Part shown: positions 35,501 to 48,100 of the stretch, piece after piece
How positions within the stretch are numbered: position 1 is the stretch's first letter
Layout of the letters: each line of letters opens with the position of its first letter
DNA from: Onthophagus taurus
Lineage: Eukaryota; Arthropoda; Insecta; Coleoptera; Scarabaeidae
DNA length: 64,000 nucleotides
Assembly: GCF_036711975.1 (NCBI RefSeq)
Contig: NC_091972.1
Location: 3,477,001 to 3,541,000 of the forward strand
Reading direction: 5' to 3'
Notes under the pieces: model-generated
Seen by the model: the letters and a program-made list of their open reading frames with translations, nothing else
Databases searched by the model: none
What the model was told of the DNA's origin: nothing
Translations under genes and position numbers: made by a program

Positions 35501-38500
35501 AAAAACAAACTTTATTTTGGAGATGTCTAAAATACAATAAATCGTACCTGAATCGCTAACTAAACTACTGGTCACTTTCAAAACATCGAGATGCATCGTT
35601 GTATCAATGATTGGAATCGATTCTTCGACCCACTGTTCAAATTTGGCTTGCTCAAAAGCCTTCAACGTTTTAGCCACTTTAATATAATTATCAAAAGCTT
35701 CCATTTTTAGCCCACATCCTTTTAATTCATCAACTTGTTGAAATTTCAGCACTGGTTTTTTTAAAAAATTAAAAAGGAGTTTTGCCCAAAATATGCCCCC
35801 GCCATGTGGAGGATGATTTCTAGCTAAAATTGGTTCTCTTTTGTGCAACTAAAAATGTTATTATTATTATATATCGCTGATATGTCATCGTAATTACCAA
35901 AAAAATGTATTCAACAGCTCCAATTTCTTTACCAAATTGATCCATAACCACTTCGAATTTAGTCATAAGCTGATCAAGAATAACCTTCCGCGTTTTAATA
36001 TGTTTGAATTTAAGCAGCATTTCTAAGGCACCTTCAGCAGATCGTAATGTTTTAAAACATTGGTCTATAAAAGTAACCGCTTCCCTTTCTAAAATCCTAA
36101 CCTCTTTATAAAAATATCCCATAACAGCGTCCCAATTTTCCTTGGAGCTTTCGCGGAATACATCAAAATCTGCAGTTTCAATTGCGTTCACCAAATGAGT
36201 CACCCTCCTCACCACAGAATCAATTCTTTGAGGATCGTTTAGAATACTTTTTAATTCTGCCCCGAAAATATTACTAAATTGATCGATTATCTCAGCAACG
36301 GTGCCCAAATCTTTACAAACTAATGCAATGTAGTCACTTTCACCAAACAACTTTTTCTTATCAAATTCCCATCGTTGAGATTTTCCGGACAGTTCGATTT
36401 TGTCTCTTATATCCAAATAAGCATCTTTAAAAGTTAGCAACATGTTCCTAGCTTCCTGAGCTTCGCTACTGATTTGTTCAACTGGTTTTCTAAAAAGTTT
36501 TGTTACATCTAATGTGGTTCTCGCTTTATCGCATAAACTCCAAGCTATACGTTCTAACAATGGGACCATTTGTTCGTCAGTACAATAAAATCTCGATAAA
36601 ACCCAAATCATTTGAAGCCCTTCCATTAATAAGGGAATACTTTCCGTAACTTTAATAAAATCAGTGCAATATGCAACAATCTAAAAGACAGAAACGTAAC
36701 CTTTGATAAAAACTTAATAAATTTACCTTAAAATATCTTAAAACTGTAGATAAGAATTTCACATTATCTCTTGCTTGACTATAAACTTTTTTTAAATCAT
36801 CTTTGTAATAATCAAACCCGCTAATAATATTTGAATTTGCCATTTCTAAAAGCCTACAAATTCTTACTGATCGAGGTTTTTTAAGTTGCTCAGTTATAGT
36901 GCTTAATCCAGATTCACGTTCTCTCCAATAATCATACTCAGGGATAGGTCCATTTCCAACTGGAGTCTACAAAAAGATTTTATTTTGTTATATTCGTACT
37001 TCAATTGTAATTAACTTATTTACTTTAGCCATATACGATTCAATAGTTTTAGAAATATGCCTTTCCCAAGACATGACAACCTCCTCAAGATTTTCAATTA
37101 TACCCTTGTCTTTTATAATGTCTTCATCCGTTTTATCGGAGATATCAGCACATTCAAAAAGTAGTTGTTGAGAATCATCTTCAACGTGTCCTATAGTCCT
37201 TAATTTTTAAAAATATTATAAATACTTATAACTCAGTGTAAAAACCTTATTGAAAAAATATCATATATTATTTTTAATTACCATGAAATTGAATCCACCA
37301 ATTGTTGCAAATCATTCAATAATTCAGTTTTCATAGCTGTTTTTTCAACGCCAACAACAGCACCTGCATCATCCATATCTGCGTCAGATATAACAAGTTT
37401 GGAACCTTTACTTTTTTCAGCCATCAACGACATCTTCCTATAATCTGATGGTCGTTTGAAATCGCCACTAGAATTTGTAGTAATGGTGTCGGCATCATCT
37501 TGAACTGCTTTTTTTTGTACTGGTTCGCGAAATTGTTTGTCTACTAATGGTACATTTGCCAGGACACATTTTGATAGTAGTTCGGGAAGAAATTTATCAG
37601 TGCATGTTGTAATGAAAAAATATTGAGGCATTTCCGCATCCGCATCCTCCATCGTTTCGTAATTGGGAATACCATCATCGGATTTTCTTAAAAAACACAC
37701 GTATCTTCTGTCTTTTGAGGCTGGATTATCTTCTAGTAATCCAAAAAATCCGTGAAGTACATAAACTTTTACAAGTTCTTGGATTATTGTCTGAAAAATT
37801 ATGGTTTAATTTAATTTTTTTTTTGTAAAAAATTTATTTACTGGAACATAAATAATTTCCTCTTCTTCTTCAACCGGTGGTTCCTCCTCTGGTTCAGGTT
37901 CTTTCTTTTTTCCTTTCTTCCCTTTTCCCCCTTTATCCTTATCTTTTCCTTTCTTCCCCCCTTTTTTCTTTCCGCCACTTTCGTCTATAACTTCCGTTTT
38001 ATCAGTTTTTTCAGACATGTCAGTTTCCGTCATAGCAGTTGTATCCTCTTCTTCAACATTAGGTGTTATAGGTGTTATAGGCTGTGCTTCTTCACCTTCC
38101 AAAAATCCTTCGGAAGGTGCAGATTCCTGAACCTTTTTTCCCTTTTTATTCTTTTTGCCTTTCGGTGGCGGTTTTTCTTCTACTGGTTCTGGGATTGGTG
38201 CGTGAAAAGAAGGCTGCTTAACTGAAAATTTCGTTGGTCATTTTAAAATGGATGTTGTACAGAATTATTTTTTTTTATTTACCAACTACTGGTACTAAAA
38301 TTTCTTTATCGACAAGTTTTTCATAAGATGTACGATAAACACAAAATAATCGTTTAGCGCTTTCCAAATCGTTAATATCATCCTCGAGATAAGTACTAAG
38401 TAGATCATCTAATTCACCGTCTTCCGATTGAATCATATCTTCAAAGTAATCATTTTCTGGTGTATTTTCCAAACCTAAGTAGCAGGAAACTTTATTTTTT

Positions 38501-38523
38501 ACCCATTCTCGGCGGCAATCCAT
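23592..38523 (-). CDS. DNAH10: Axonemal dynein heavy chain 10 (inner arm)
   Basis: Nine exons join in frame: 38523-38283, 38221-37842, 37790-37282, 37198-37024, 36966-36727, 36680-35898, 35848-35548, 35498-24127 and 24071-23592. Introns are 46-83 nt and the product is 4826 aa. The protein is the motor of the two-headed inner-arm dynein (I1/f) that bends cilia and flagella. Visible: an N-terminal Lys-rich and acidic stretch (about 110-205); tail; four P-loops at about residues 2130 (GPAGTGKT), 2410 (GPTGGGKT), 2763 (GETGTSKT) and 3157 (GVGGSGKA); Walker B CFDEFNRI in AAA1; an Asp/Glu/Ala/Pro-rich insert before AAA4; the stalk coiled coil (about 3390-3690) with its microtubule-binding tip; and the C-terminus [22 protein letters not shown], which is DNAH10-like. 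The start is the ATG at 38523; the in-frame TTG 12 nt upstream is not used. Exon 8 is 11,372 bp. In Drosophila the likely orthologue is Dhc98D (from memory). Confidence 0.95.
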
Positions 38524-38578
38524 TTTTGGGTTCAAAAATGTCTGTTAGTTTTGACAATTTATTTGTTGGGTTTGTTTT

Positions 38579-38592
38579 GTTACCATGGAAAC
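38579..38592. promoter_or_regulatory. RFX X-box of DNAH10
   Basis: GTTACC-AT-GGAAAC, an inverted repeat of two RFX half-sites with a 2-nt spacer, lies 56 bp upstream of the DNAH10 ATG. The RFX consensus is GTNRCC-N(0-3)-RGYAAC. A lone half-site GGTAAC follows at about 38605. RFX sites this close to the start codon are typical of ciliary genes in insects and nematodes. Confidence 0.75.
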
Positions 38593-39153
38593 ATATAATT
38601 CCTTGGTAACTTGATGGAAAATGATAAAAATAAAAAATATTTAAATAAATATTAAAATGTGATTAAACAATTTATTTTAAAACCCTATGATCCATAACAA
38701 ATCTTTTTTTAATTAAAAAAAACATTCGATAATTGTTACCTGGCCGAGCTAAAAAGGTAGTTAACGAGCGAAAACAGTTATTTAAACATATTAAGTTGCG
38801 TAAACACGGTTCGATTACACTTAATTTCCCCTTTTACCGTATTATACCACCGTTACCTAACCATCCCAGTTCATTTCAAACTTATTCTTTCAAGAATCCG
38901 GTGTAGTTCTCGATATCGCAATTAAATTTGAAATAAATTCAAATCGCGCGCCCTTTTCGCTGTCAGATTGATGTCGTTGCCAACGTAACGATATGCAAAT
39001 GCACTAAAAAACGAACGAAGCAAATGTCATTACCGTGACTTAACTGGTATTTTTAAGCATAACCAGATTAATTATATATCGAGGGGCGGGATGGTGGTGC
39101 CGTGAACTCGAGCATTTTACGACTCGGATAAATAGATTGGGATCGTTTCGAAA
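38593..39153. promoter_or_regulatory. Divergent intergenic promoter region DNAH10 / BicD
   Basis: Only 630 bp separate the two start codons. The half nearer BicD contains a GC-rich box (GAGGGGCGGGATGG at about 39079) and CG-containing patches (about 38945), which fit a broadly used promoter. The half nearer DNAH10 holds the X-box. No transposon is visible here. Confidence 0.5.
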
Positions 39154-42100
39154 ATGGCAGCTAGCACGGAAATCGATATATTAAAGGGCGAAATCGAAAG
39201 GTTAACTCGCGAATTGGACCAAGCCAGTAGTGAAAAGGTTCAGTCGGCTCAATATGGATTGGTTTTACTCGAAGATAAAGGTATTTTACAACAAAAGTGC
39301 GAAGAATTGGAAGTCCTTTATGAAAGCTCCAAACATGAGTTACAAATTACACAAGAGGTTAGTAAAATTATTTTCCATGTTGTATTTTGCTTTATTAAAT
39401 AAGGGGTACTTATTCAATTAGCGTTAATTGCAATTTTTTCATTCAAACCAAATTTGTTGACTTCAATAAACAAACTACAGGTTCATTAATTTTGATTATC
39501 AATTATAGGGAGTTTTTGTTGGTACTACTGCGTTTTTGACAATTTGGATTTTAAATAACCTTAATTTTTGATTAAATTTGTTAATAACAGGCATTGGCAA
39601 AATTTCAAACTAGTCATAGAGAGACAACAAAAACTGGCATTGAAACTGAAGAATCTTTACTATCCGAATCGGCAGCTAGAGAAACATCCCTTAATTCTCA
39701 AATAATCGACTTAGAAAATGAAGTAAAACAACTCCGACATGAATTAGATCGTGTAACGACTGAGCGTGATCGAATGCTTCAAGAAAATGCAGACATTGGA
39801 AAAGATAAAGAAGATCGAAATATGGAGTGTAAAAAGCTACGAACAGAATTAAGAGAAATAAAGTATAGAGAAACCAGATTAATTACTGATTATGCTGAAT
39901 TAGAAGAAGAAAATATCGTTTTACAAAAACAGGTGTCTATGTTGAGAAGTTCCCAAGTTGAATTTGAAAGTTTAAAGCATGAAATAAGACGATTGCAAGA
40001 AGAAATGGAAATTTTGAATTCACAAGTAGAGGAATTAACCCATTTAAGAAAAATCGCTGAAAAACATATGGAAGAAGCTTTGGAAAGTTTGCAATCAGAA
40101 CGTGAAGCAAAATATGCATTAAAAAAAGAATTAGATCAACACATAAACAGAGAATCCTTTTATAATATAAGCAATTTGGCATATAGTATAAGAGGAATAA
40201 ATAATGAAGAAGGTTTAGGTTCTGATGGAGAAGATGATATCCCAGGATTAAAACGTATTGAAGCTAGTCTTTCTGATGGATCTGGTCAAGATTTAGCATC
40301 ACCCGATGGAAAACAAGTAGATTTATTCTCAGAAGTCCACCTAAACGAATTAAGAAAATTAGAAAAACAACTAGAACAATTAGAAAAAGAAAAAATAGGG
40401 TTAACCCAAAACTTGAGGGATTCCCAAGCTAACGTTGAACGTAGCCAAGGAGAACTACAACATTTCTTATCTCGTTTATCTTTATTAAGCGCTCATGTAG
40501 ATTCACTTCAATATTTGAACCATAATTACGACAAGAACATTACATCATCTAAAGAAAAAGCGAATTTACTAATAAGTCAATATCAGCAATGGTTCAAATT
40601 ATCCGCGAAGGAAATTGAACAATTACGACAAGATTTGAAAGATTTAGAAAAAATTACTAGCTCGCCAGATGCTACCCAACAATTAAGGACGGAAATTACC
40701 AATTTGAAAAATAAGGTTTTAGATACCGAACAGAAATCTTTGGATTTAGAGAGCGATTTGAAACTACTTAAAGAATTTGCTAGTGACGCGGGAACTTCCC
40801 TTGATGAAACCCAAAATAATCTGCAAATTGTTACTGAGGAATTAGCGCAATTGTATCATCACGTTTGTACGGTTAATGGCCAAACTCCTGATAGAGTGGT
40901 TTTAGAACATGAAAAATTGGTTACTCCTAGTAAGTATAAAAACGTCATGCACTAAATTTTATCTAGATACTCTATTTTTTAATTCGGAGGAGGTTTTTTT
41001 TAAATTGAAGTGCCAAAAAGAAGGGTTGCTATTGGTCAGTTTTAAGCAAAAATTACAGTTTTCTAGTTCTAGGTCTTGTGTTAGTTCTAAAACTAGAAAG
41101 TTTTGAGTTTAGCTGTGGCTCTTTAGACGCAGAAACGGTGTATAGTTCATTTTTGATTTTTTTTTTCTATAATATCTGTCAAATTGTTATAAAGTTTGTT
41201 ACGCCTTCAAAACAAATTGAGAAAAGAAGATACAAAACAAAAATAAATTGATTCCTAATTCCCAATCTAAATAATATGAGGTCAAGGGGACCTCGGCTAG
41301 TTCAGGGTTCATTTATTTGGCGCCACACCATTGAAATCCCTTGATCCACACTTATGGTGAAGTGGGTTGTTGGAAAAAGAGAGGGAAAAGGAAATTTAAA
41401 ATCAAAATAACGATATAAACAATTCTATTCAAGAGATGCAAAGGTAACACAAAAAAAAAATAAATAAAGTTAATATGAAAGATAAAAAAAAATCACAAAT
41501 CAAATTCTTTTTATAAGAGATAAAATGGGAAACAAAAATATCGCGAAACTTAATGATTCGCCCTTAATAAACTTAATGATTGATTTTACATTTTCTTATA
41601 AAACTTTTGAACAACAAAAAAAATATGTTCGTTTCCCTACAAAAATCGTTGATTTAAAAAGAAAATTGATACGTTCTGACCTTGAAATTTTGTTGACGAT
41701 GTGGTTTCCAAAAAAAAACTAATATCCTCCAGGGACGATCTCCACAGCAATAGCAGTAATCCTTCTTCGTGAAAGGACAATGATTATTGCAATGGCTTAG
41801 ATCTTAGGTTTCACAAACTGTCTAATTTTTGCTCCTTTTAAATAGGATATGAATTACCCCAAAATTAAAAGCCTAAAGTGGAAAGAAAATCGAAAACGAT
41901 GTATTAGATTTAATTAAGCAAAAAAAAAAATATTTAAATTTGATCAAATGTAAATGGATTAAAGATAAATTAAATGACTTTAATAAAAGTTAAAAAAAAA
42001 CTAGATGAAACTTACCTCCGAAAAAACTAAACTTAGTCAGTAAAAAAAAACTGTTTAATTTTCGTTAAAATAATTAACTCCGTAAATTTATATTCCTTCA

Positions 42101-45100
42101 GGAATTATAAATAAAATGAATATCTTCGTGATGACTTCGCTAACAGCGGATATGTCCAAAATAATCCAAAAGTTAAATCACAAAACTCAAAAATTTTGGC
42201 AACAAGTTCACTAGATATGTCTTTAACGACTGACTTGAATAAACAAAACTTGAATAAAAAAAATGTGAACTTAACGTCACATCTGGTACCAACAAAATCA
42301 AAATATGTTCAGAATAAATTTGTTTATTAAAAATTACTATGTGAAATTTGTGAAACTTTAATTTAAAATTCTAATAAAATTAAATAAATGAAATTGAAAA
42401 GTGAAAAGAACTGAATTAGAGAAACGATAGACTAACTAAATTGAATAATTAAAAAAAAATAAAGAAAAATAGGATTCTGCACCGCCATGAAAATCGTTAC
42501 TGTAAAAAAAAAGAACATATTCTCTACAAATAAAAAAAAACTTTGCATCTCTAAATAGAATTAAATAAAAGAAAGAAAATTGGAAAGGATAAAAAAAAAG
42601 GAAACAAAAAGGGTAACAAGTTGGCAAAATTAACAGTCTAGTTTTGTTTTATCATGTTTTGAAATAGATATGTCACACTGACGTTTGAACTTTCGTTATT
42701 CAAAAAGAAAAGGTGCATAAAAAATGTTGTGGAGTGTTTATTTGCCACTTATTTACTTAAAAAAGGTGTTGATCGCGATTTCCGCTAAATTTGGCTGTTT
42801 TTCTCCTGCAATCATATAAAATTATATAGTTATATAGTTCTACATTCGTGTGGTGTGAGATAAGATGGAAAGAAAAAAAATAAAGCTGAATATCTCTAGG
42901 AGACATTTTCGTAGGTTCGTAAACGTATTTATATTTCAGAAATGTACCGTAATTGTCACCTGTATGTTGCGGAAACGTTTCAATGAAACATTAAAAGGGC
43001 CGGACATTAGCAGTTTCAGACACGTTTCAACTATGTTTCAGAAATATGTGGAAGAAACATTTCAAGTTTCAATAATATGTATCAGAAATGTTTCTGAAAC
43101 GCAAATTATGTTTGCTTCCAACCTAACATCTTTTGAATCTCTTGGATAGGCTTGCATGCTTAATTTTTGGTTTATTATAAGACATATTCTTCAATTACTT
43201 TGCTCGCTGCAATTAATACATTTTGTAAAATGACATCAAAGATGACTTTTCAAAACATCTGATTCAATTGATAATGCATCAGGATTTCAAACCAATCCAA
43301 CTAAATCTATTGACTGTGAGTTTATTATAGATATAACCTAAGTATAGTCAAGGTGAGGAAAAAAGGCATTATGGCAAACCAGATTTGCCTCATGTTCCTT
43401 GGAAGGAATTATCCTAATTGGAGTTTCTTCACGCTATAATTTGGGTTCAAAAGAAAACCGACATTCCTTCACGCTATAATTGGGGTTCAAAAGAAAACCG
43501 ACATTCCGTCGCGCTATAATTAGGGTTTCAAAATAAAACTAACCTATCCTAACATTCCTTCACGCTATAATTGGAGTTTCTTCACGCTATAATTTGGGTT
43601 CAAAAGAAAACCGACATTCCTTCACGCTATAATTAGGGCTTCAAAACAAAACTAACCTATCCTAACATTCCTTCACGCCATAATTGGAGTTTCTTCACGC
43701 TATAATTTGGGTTCAAAAGAAAACCGACATTCCTTCACGCTATAATTAGGGCTTCAAAACAAAACTAACCTATCCTAACATTCCTTCACGCTATAATTGG
43801 AGTTTCTTCACGCTATAATTTGAGTTTCTTCACGCTATAATTTGAGTTCAAAAGAAAGCCGACATTCCTTCACGCTATAATAGGAGTTTCTTCACGCTTT
43901 AATTTGGGTTCAAAAGAAAACCGACATTCCTTCACGCTATAATTAGGGTTCAAAAGAAAGCCGACATTCCTTCATGCTATAATTAGGGTTTCAAAACAAA
44001 ACTAACCTATCCTAACATTCCTTCACGCTATAATAGGAGTTTCTTCACGCTATAATATGGGTTCAAAAGAAAACCGACATTCCTTCACGCTATAATTAGA
44101 ATACCAAAACAAAACTGACCTATCCTAACATTCCTTCACGCTATAATTAGAATACCAAAACAAAACTGACCTATCCTAACATTCCTTCACGCTATAATTG
44201 GAGTTTCTTCACGCTATAATTTGGGTTCAAAAGAAAACCGACATTCCTTCACGCTATAATTAGGGTTCAAAAGAAAGCCGACATTCCTTCATGCTATAAT
44301 TAGGGTTTCAAAACAAAACTAACCTATCCTAACATTCCTTCACGCTATAATAGGAGTTTCTTCACGCTATAATATGGGTTCAAAAGAAAACCGACATTCC
44401 TTCACGCTATAATTAGAATACCAAAACAAAACTGACCTATCCTAACATTCCTTCACGCTATAATTGGAGTTTCTTCACGCTATAATATGGGTTCAAAAGA
44501 AAACCGACATTCCTTCACGCTATAATTAGAATACCAAAACAAAACTGACCTATCCTAACATTCCTTCACGCTATAATTAGAATACCAAAACAAAACTGAC
44601 CTATCCTAACATTCCTTCACGCTATAATTGGAGTTTCTTCACGCTATAATTTGGGTTCAAAAGAAAACCGACATTCCTTCACGCTATAATTAGGGTTCAA
44701 AAGAAAGCCGACATTCCTTCATGCTATAATTAGGGTTTCAAAACAAAACTAACCTATCCTAACATTCCTTCACGCTATAATAGGAGTTTCTTCACGCTAT
44801 AATATGGGTTCAAAAGAAAACCGACATTCCTTCACGCTATAATTAGAATACCAAAACAAAACTGACCTATCCTAACATTCCTTCACGCTATAATTGGAGT
44901 TTCTTCACGCTATAATTTGGGTTCAAAAGAAAGCCGACATTCCTTCACGCTATAATTAGGGTACCAAAACAAAACTGACCTACCATAACATTCCTTCACG
45001 CTATAATTGGGGCTCAAAAGAAAACCGACATTCCTTCACACTAAAAGAGGAACCCTTGCCTGATATGCTGATGATTCAAAGACAGTTGGATCTGGAGTAA

Positions 45101-48100
45101 GTATTGGTGGATCAAATAGTCTCATTAAATTATCCCTCAGCTCGGACATAACCATGTTTCAAACAGAAAGGAGCATCGATAATGCTGGACAAGCTGGCCA
45201 AAGAGGCAGCGAAAACACCTTTTTTTTTCCCCAACCCGATTGTGGGTTTCAAAAAAGCCACTTAAAATAAGTAATCAATAGTTGGGAGATGATTTTATGC
45301 CTCAGCAAAGGGGATATAATGTCGCTGCTTGTTCTGACCGGCCATGCTCTCCTAAAATACTACCTCTTCCACATTGGACAAGCTGAGGATCAAACTTGTG
45401 GACTTTGCAACGACGAGTCAGAAACGGCTAAACATATACTGTGTAATTGCGTTTGCCCTAAACATTTGCCCTGAACTTTTAAAGGGCTAAAGTTATAATA
45501 ATCCCCTCATGCCCGTTTGCACCGTTTTTGAGTTAAGCTTTGCTTAACTAAGCGTCCCTTAATTTTTAAGCCAAGCTTTAAATGTAATCCGTTGCACCGC
45601 AATATATTTAAGAAAGTTTAGTAAAGCAAAAATAAACTCGGCAACAACGCACTGAATCGGTGAAAATGGGAAACTGTATTACCGATAATCTTTTTTTAAT
45701 AATTGGTTTTGACATTTCAAAGTTAGTGTGCGAAATTTGTACTTTTTACAACTCCGAATAAGAATGGACGTGGAAAAGAAAAAGAGAATGCGTTCTCTTA
45801 ATTATAGTTGCCGCGAAAAGGAAGTACTATTATCAATAGTTTCCAGTTACAAAAACATTGTCGAAAACAGAAAAACAGACTGTGTGTCTGCGGAACAAAA
45901 ATTAAGTATTTGGAAAGTTATTGCTGACGAATTTAACAGTCAGTAGCCAAATTTATGTTATAGAAGCGTTGATTCGTTGAAAAAGTATTATGAAAATCAA
46001 AAAAAAATATTAAGAAAGAAAGTAGCAGAAGAAAGAAAACACATATACACAACAGGCGGAGGAAAACAATTCACGATTATTGAACCCGACGACGGTTTAT
46101 TGTTGTCCCTAGTCAACAAGAAAACGTTGTACGGGTTCCAAAATGAATTTGATAGTGACTTTATTCAGAATGTGGAAGAACATCCAATCAATCCTGGCCA
46201 TCGTGCTACAATATCTTGCACCTTAAGGTCAGAATCTCCCACAACTTGGACATTTATAGAAAAATAGCCTTTCCTGTTTCTGAATATCTCACCATCTTCT
46301 CCTCCTAGAATATATTATTTATTTATTTAGTTAAGGTTCTTTTTTATTGAATTATGTCAATATACCTGGAGATTGTATCTTTATGTGGGTGCCATCAATG
46401 CATCCTACAATACTTGGAAATAATGCAATGTTATAAAAATCTCTTTGTATTTTTTGAATATTATTTTCTGTTGGCATTTTTATGTAAGCATGAGATAGAC
46501 TAGCTAATGCAATTGAAACATTTTTAATAATTCTTGATGATGTAGAAACATGAGTCCCCATAAAATCTGATATGGTTGACAAATGTCCACCTGTAGCATA
46601 AAAACTTCGTTATTTCTACAAAAAGAATCAATAATTAATTACATATTTATTATTTACATAATATTTTACGTACATGTCTGTAGGATATTCAAGCTTTTCT
46701 TCAATTAGTGGTAAAATGTTTAAAACAGTATTCTTTGTTAAACGAAATCGTTGAAAAAATGTAAGGTTATCCAAATCTTCAAAATGATTGCGCCGTAGAT
46801 ATATCCGTTTAGGAAATCCATAATCAACAATTTCTAATATTTCTGCATCATTTCTAAACATATCTTCATCGTCGTCAAAAATATCCATGTTTTCACAATT
46901 TTCACGTCACACAATGACAAATAAATTTTTTCACGTAATTTAAAGCTACGCTTAACCGGTAAACTCCGAACATTGAACGCTTAAATTAAGCTGAGAATAA
47001 GCGTAGCTTAAACAACGGTGCAAACCGATTTAAAAATTTAAGGAAAGCTTAGCGTAAAGCGACGCTTAACTATTGCGGTGCAAACGGGCATCAGCCTGGC
47101 GGCAAAATAACTACAGTTTACTTAAAATGCTCCCTGGTTTTAAAAACCCCGCCAAGGATTAGCTTTGATCATTACACTGTGTAAACGTGACTTTTCATTT
47201 TACTCCTCCGAATTAAAAAATAGAGTATAGAAACGTTCGTGCTTAGTCTTAAGTCTAGACCTAAGTCTTAAATTTTAGTTAATTTTTATATACATTTTTT
47301 TAGTAATTGAAAATGCGCCACAAATTGGAGAACTCTCAAAATTAGAAGTGCTTAGAAGTCGATTAAGATCAGATATTCCATTGAATGATTTAGAATGTTT
47401 AAATGATACAACTGTTCTTGCAAAACACGTTGGAACGGTTGTTGATCAAATAAAGCATTTAAGAACAGCCATTGAAAGTACTATCGAACAATCTAAAGTT
47501 AAAGGAACCCATAAGAGTGATTATGAAGGTGTGTTTTCATTAAAAAATTGGTTAATTTCTTAAAAAAAAAAGTTTTTTTAGGTAATAAAGAAGATAGTAG
47601 TGAAACGGAAATAGCTGACCTCCAAGAACAAGTGATTCGTTTGAAGAGTCTCCTTTCGACGAAACGTGAACAAATCGCTACACTTCGTACCGTCCTCAAA
47701 TCCAACAAAAATACCGCAGAAGTTGCTTTAACCAATTTGAAATCGAAATATGAAAATGAAAAGACCATAGTTTCGGAAACAATGATGAAATTGAGGAATG
47801 AATTGAGATTATTAAAAGAAGACGCAGCTACATTTTCAAGTAAAACAATTTACATTTTGTTATTGGCTCAAATGTGCTCAATTTTGTCTCATAAAAAAAT
47901 TGTATCTAAACAAAATTAAAAAACAAAATAAGTTTTTGTCAAATTTAATTTGTGTCAATTTTTATTTTTAGGTTTAAGAGCAATGTTTGCAGCACGTTGT
48001 GAAGAATATGTAACGCAAGTAGACGAGTTACAACAACAATTATCGGCAGCTGAGGATGAAAAGAAAACGCTCAATCAGCTGTTACGGCTTGCCGTCCAAC

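Larger units (their letters stand above)
45510..47090. mobile_element. PIF/Harbinger transposon, internally deleted
   Basis: Terminal inverted repeats start TGCCCGTTTGCACCG (45510) and end with its complement (47090). TCA is duplicated at 45507-45509 and 47091-47093. Subterminal CTTAA/TTAAG words recur at both ends. The empty target can be inferred from the LINE copy near 54461, where the equivalent sequence runs through without interruption. Two convergent gene remnants lie inside: a Myb/SANT-like protein (+) and a HARBI1-like nuclease (-), the standard pair for this superfamily. Confidence 0.9.

Noticed and set aside
38524-38535. Upstream in-frame start for DNAH10 at 38535
   Set aside because: The codon is TTG, not ATG; the first ATG in frame is at 38523.
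41310-41345. TGGCGCCACACC at about 41319 looks like a retroelement primer-binding site
   Set aside because: No LTR pair or polyprotein is nearby, so the resemblance to a tRNA 3' end is not enough.
42865-43149. 94-residue frame in BicD intron 2
   Set aside because: Built from repeated GTTTCA words; simple-sequence origin is the better explanation.
43412-45042. Regularly spaced repeats could suggest a CRISPR array
   Set aside because: The spacers are themselves repeated, subunits vary in length, and the host is a eukaryote with the array in an intron; it is a satellite.
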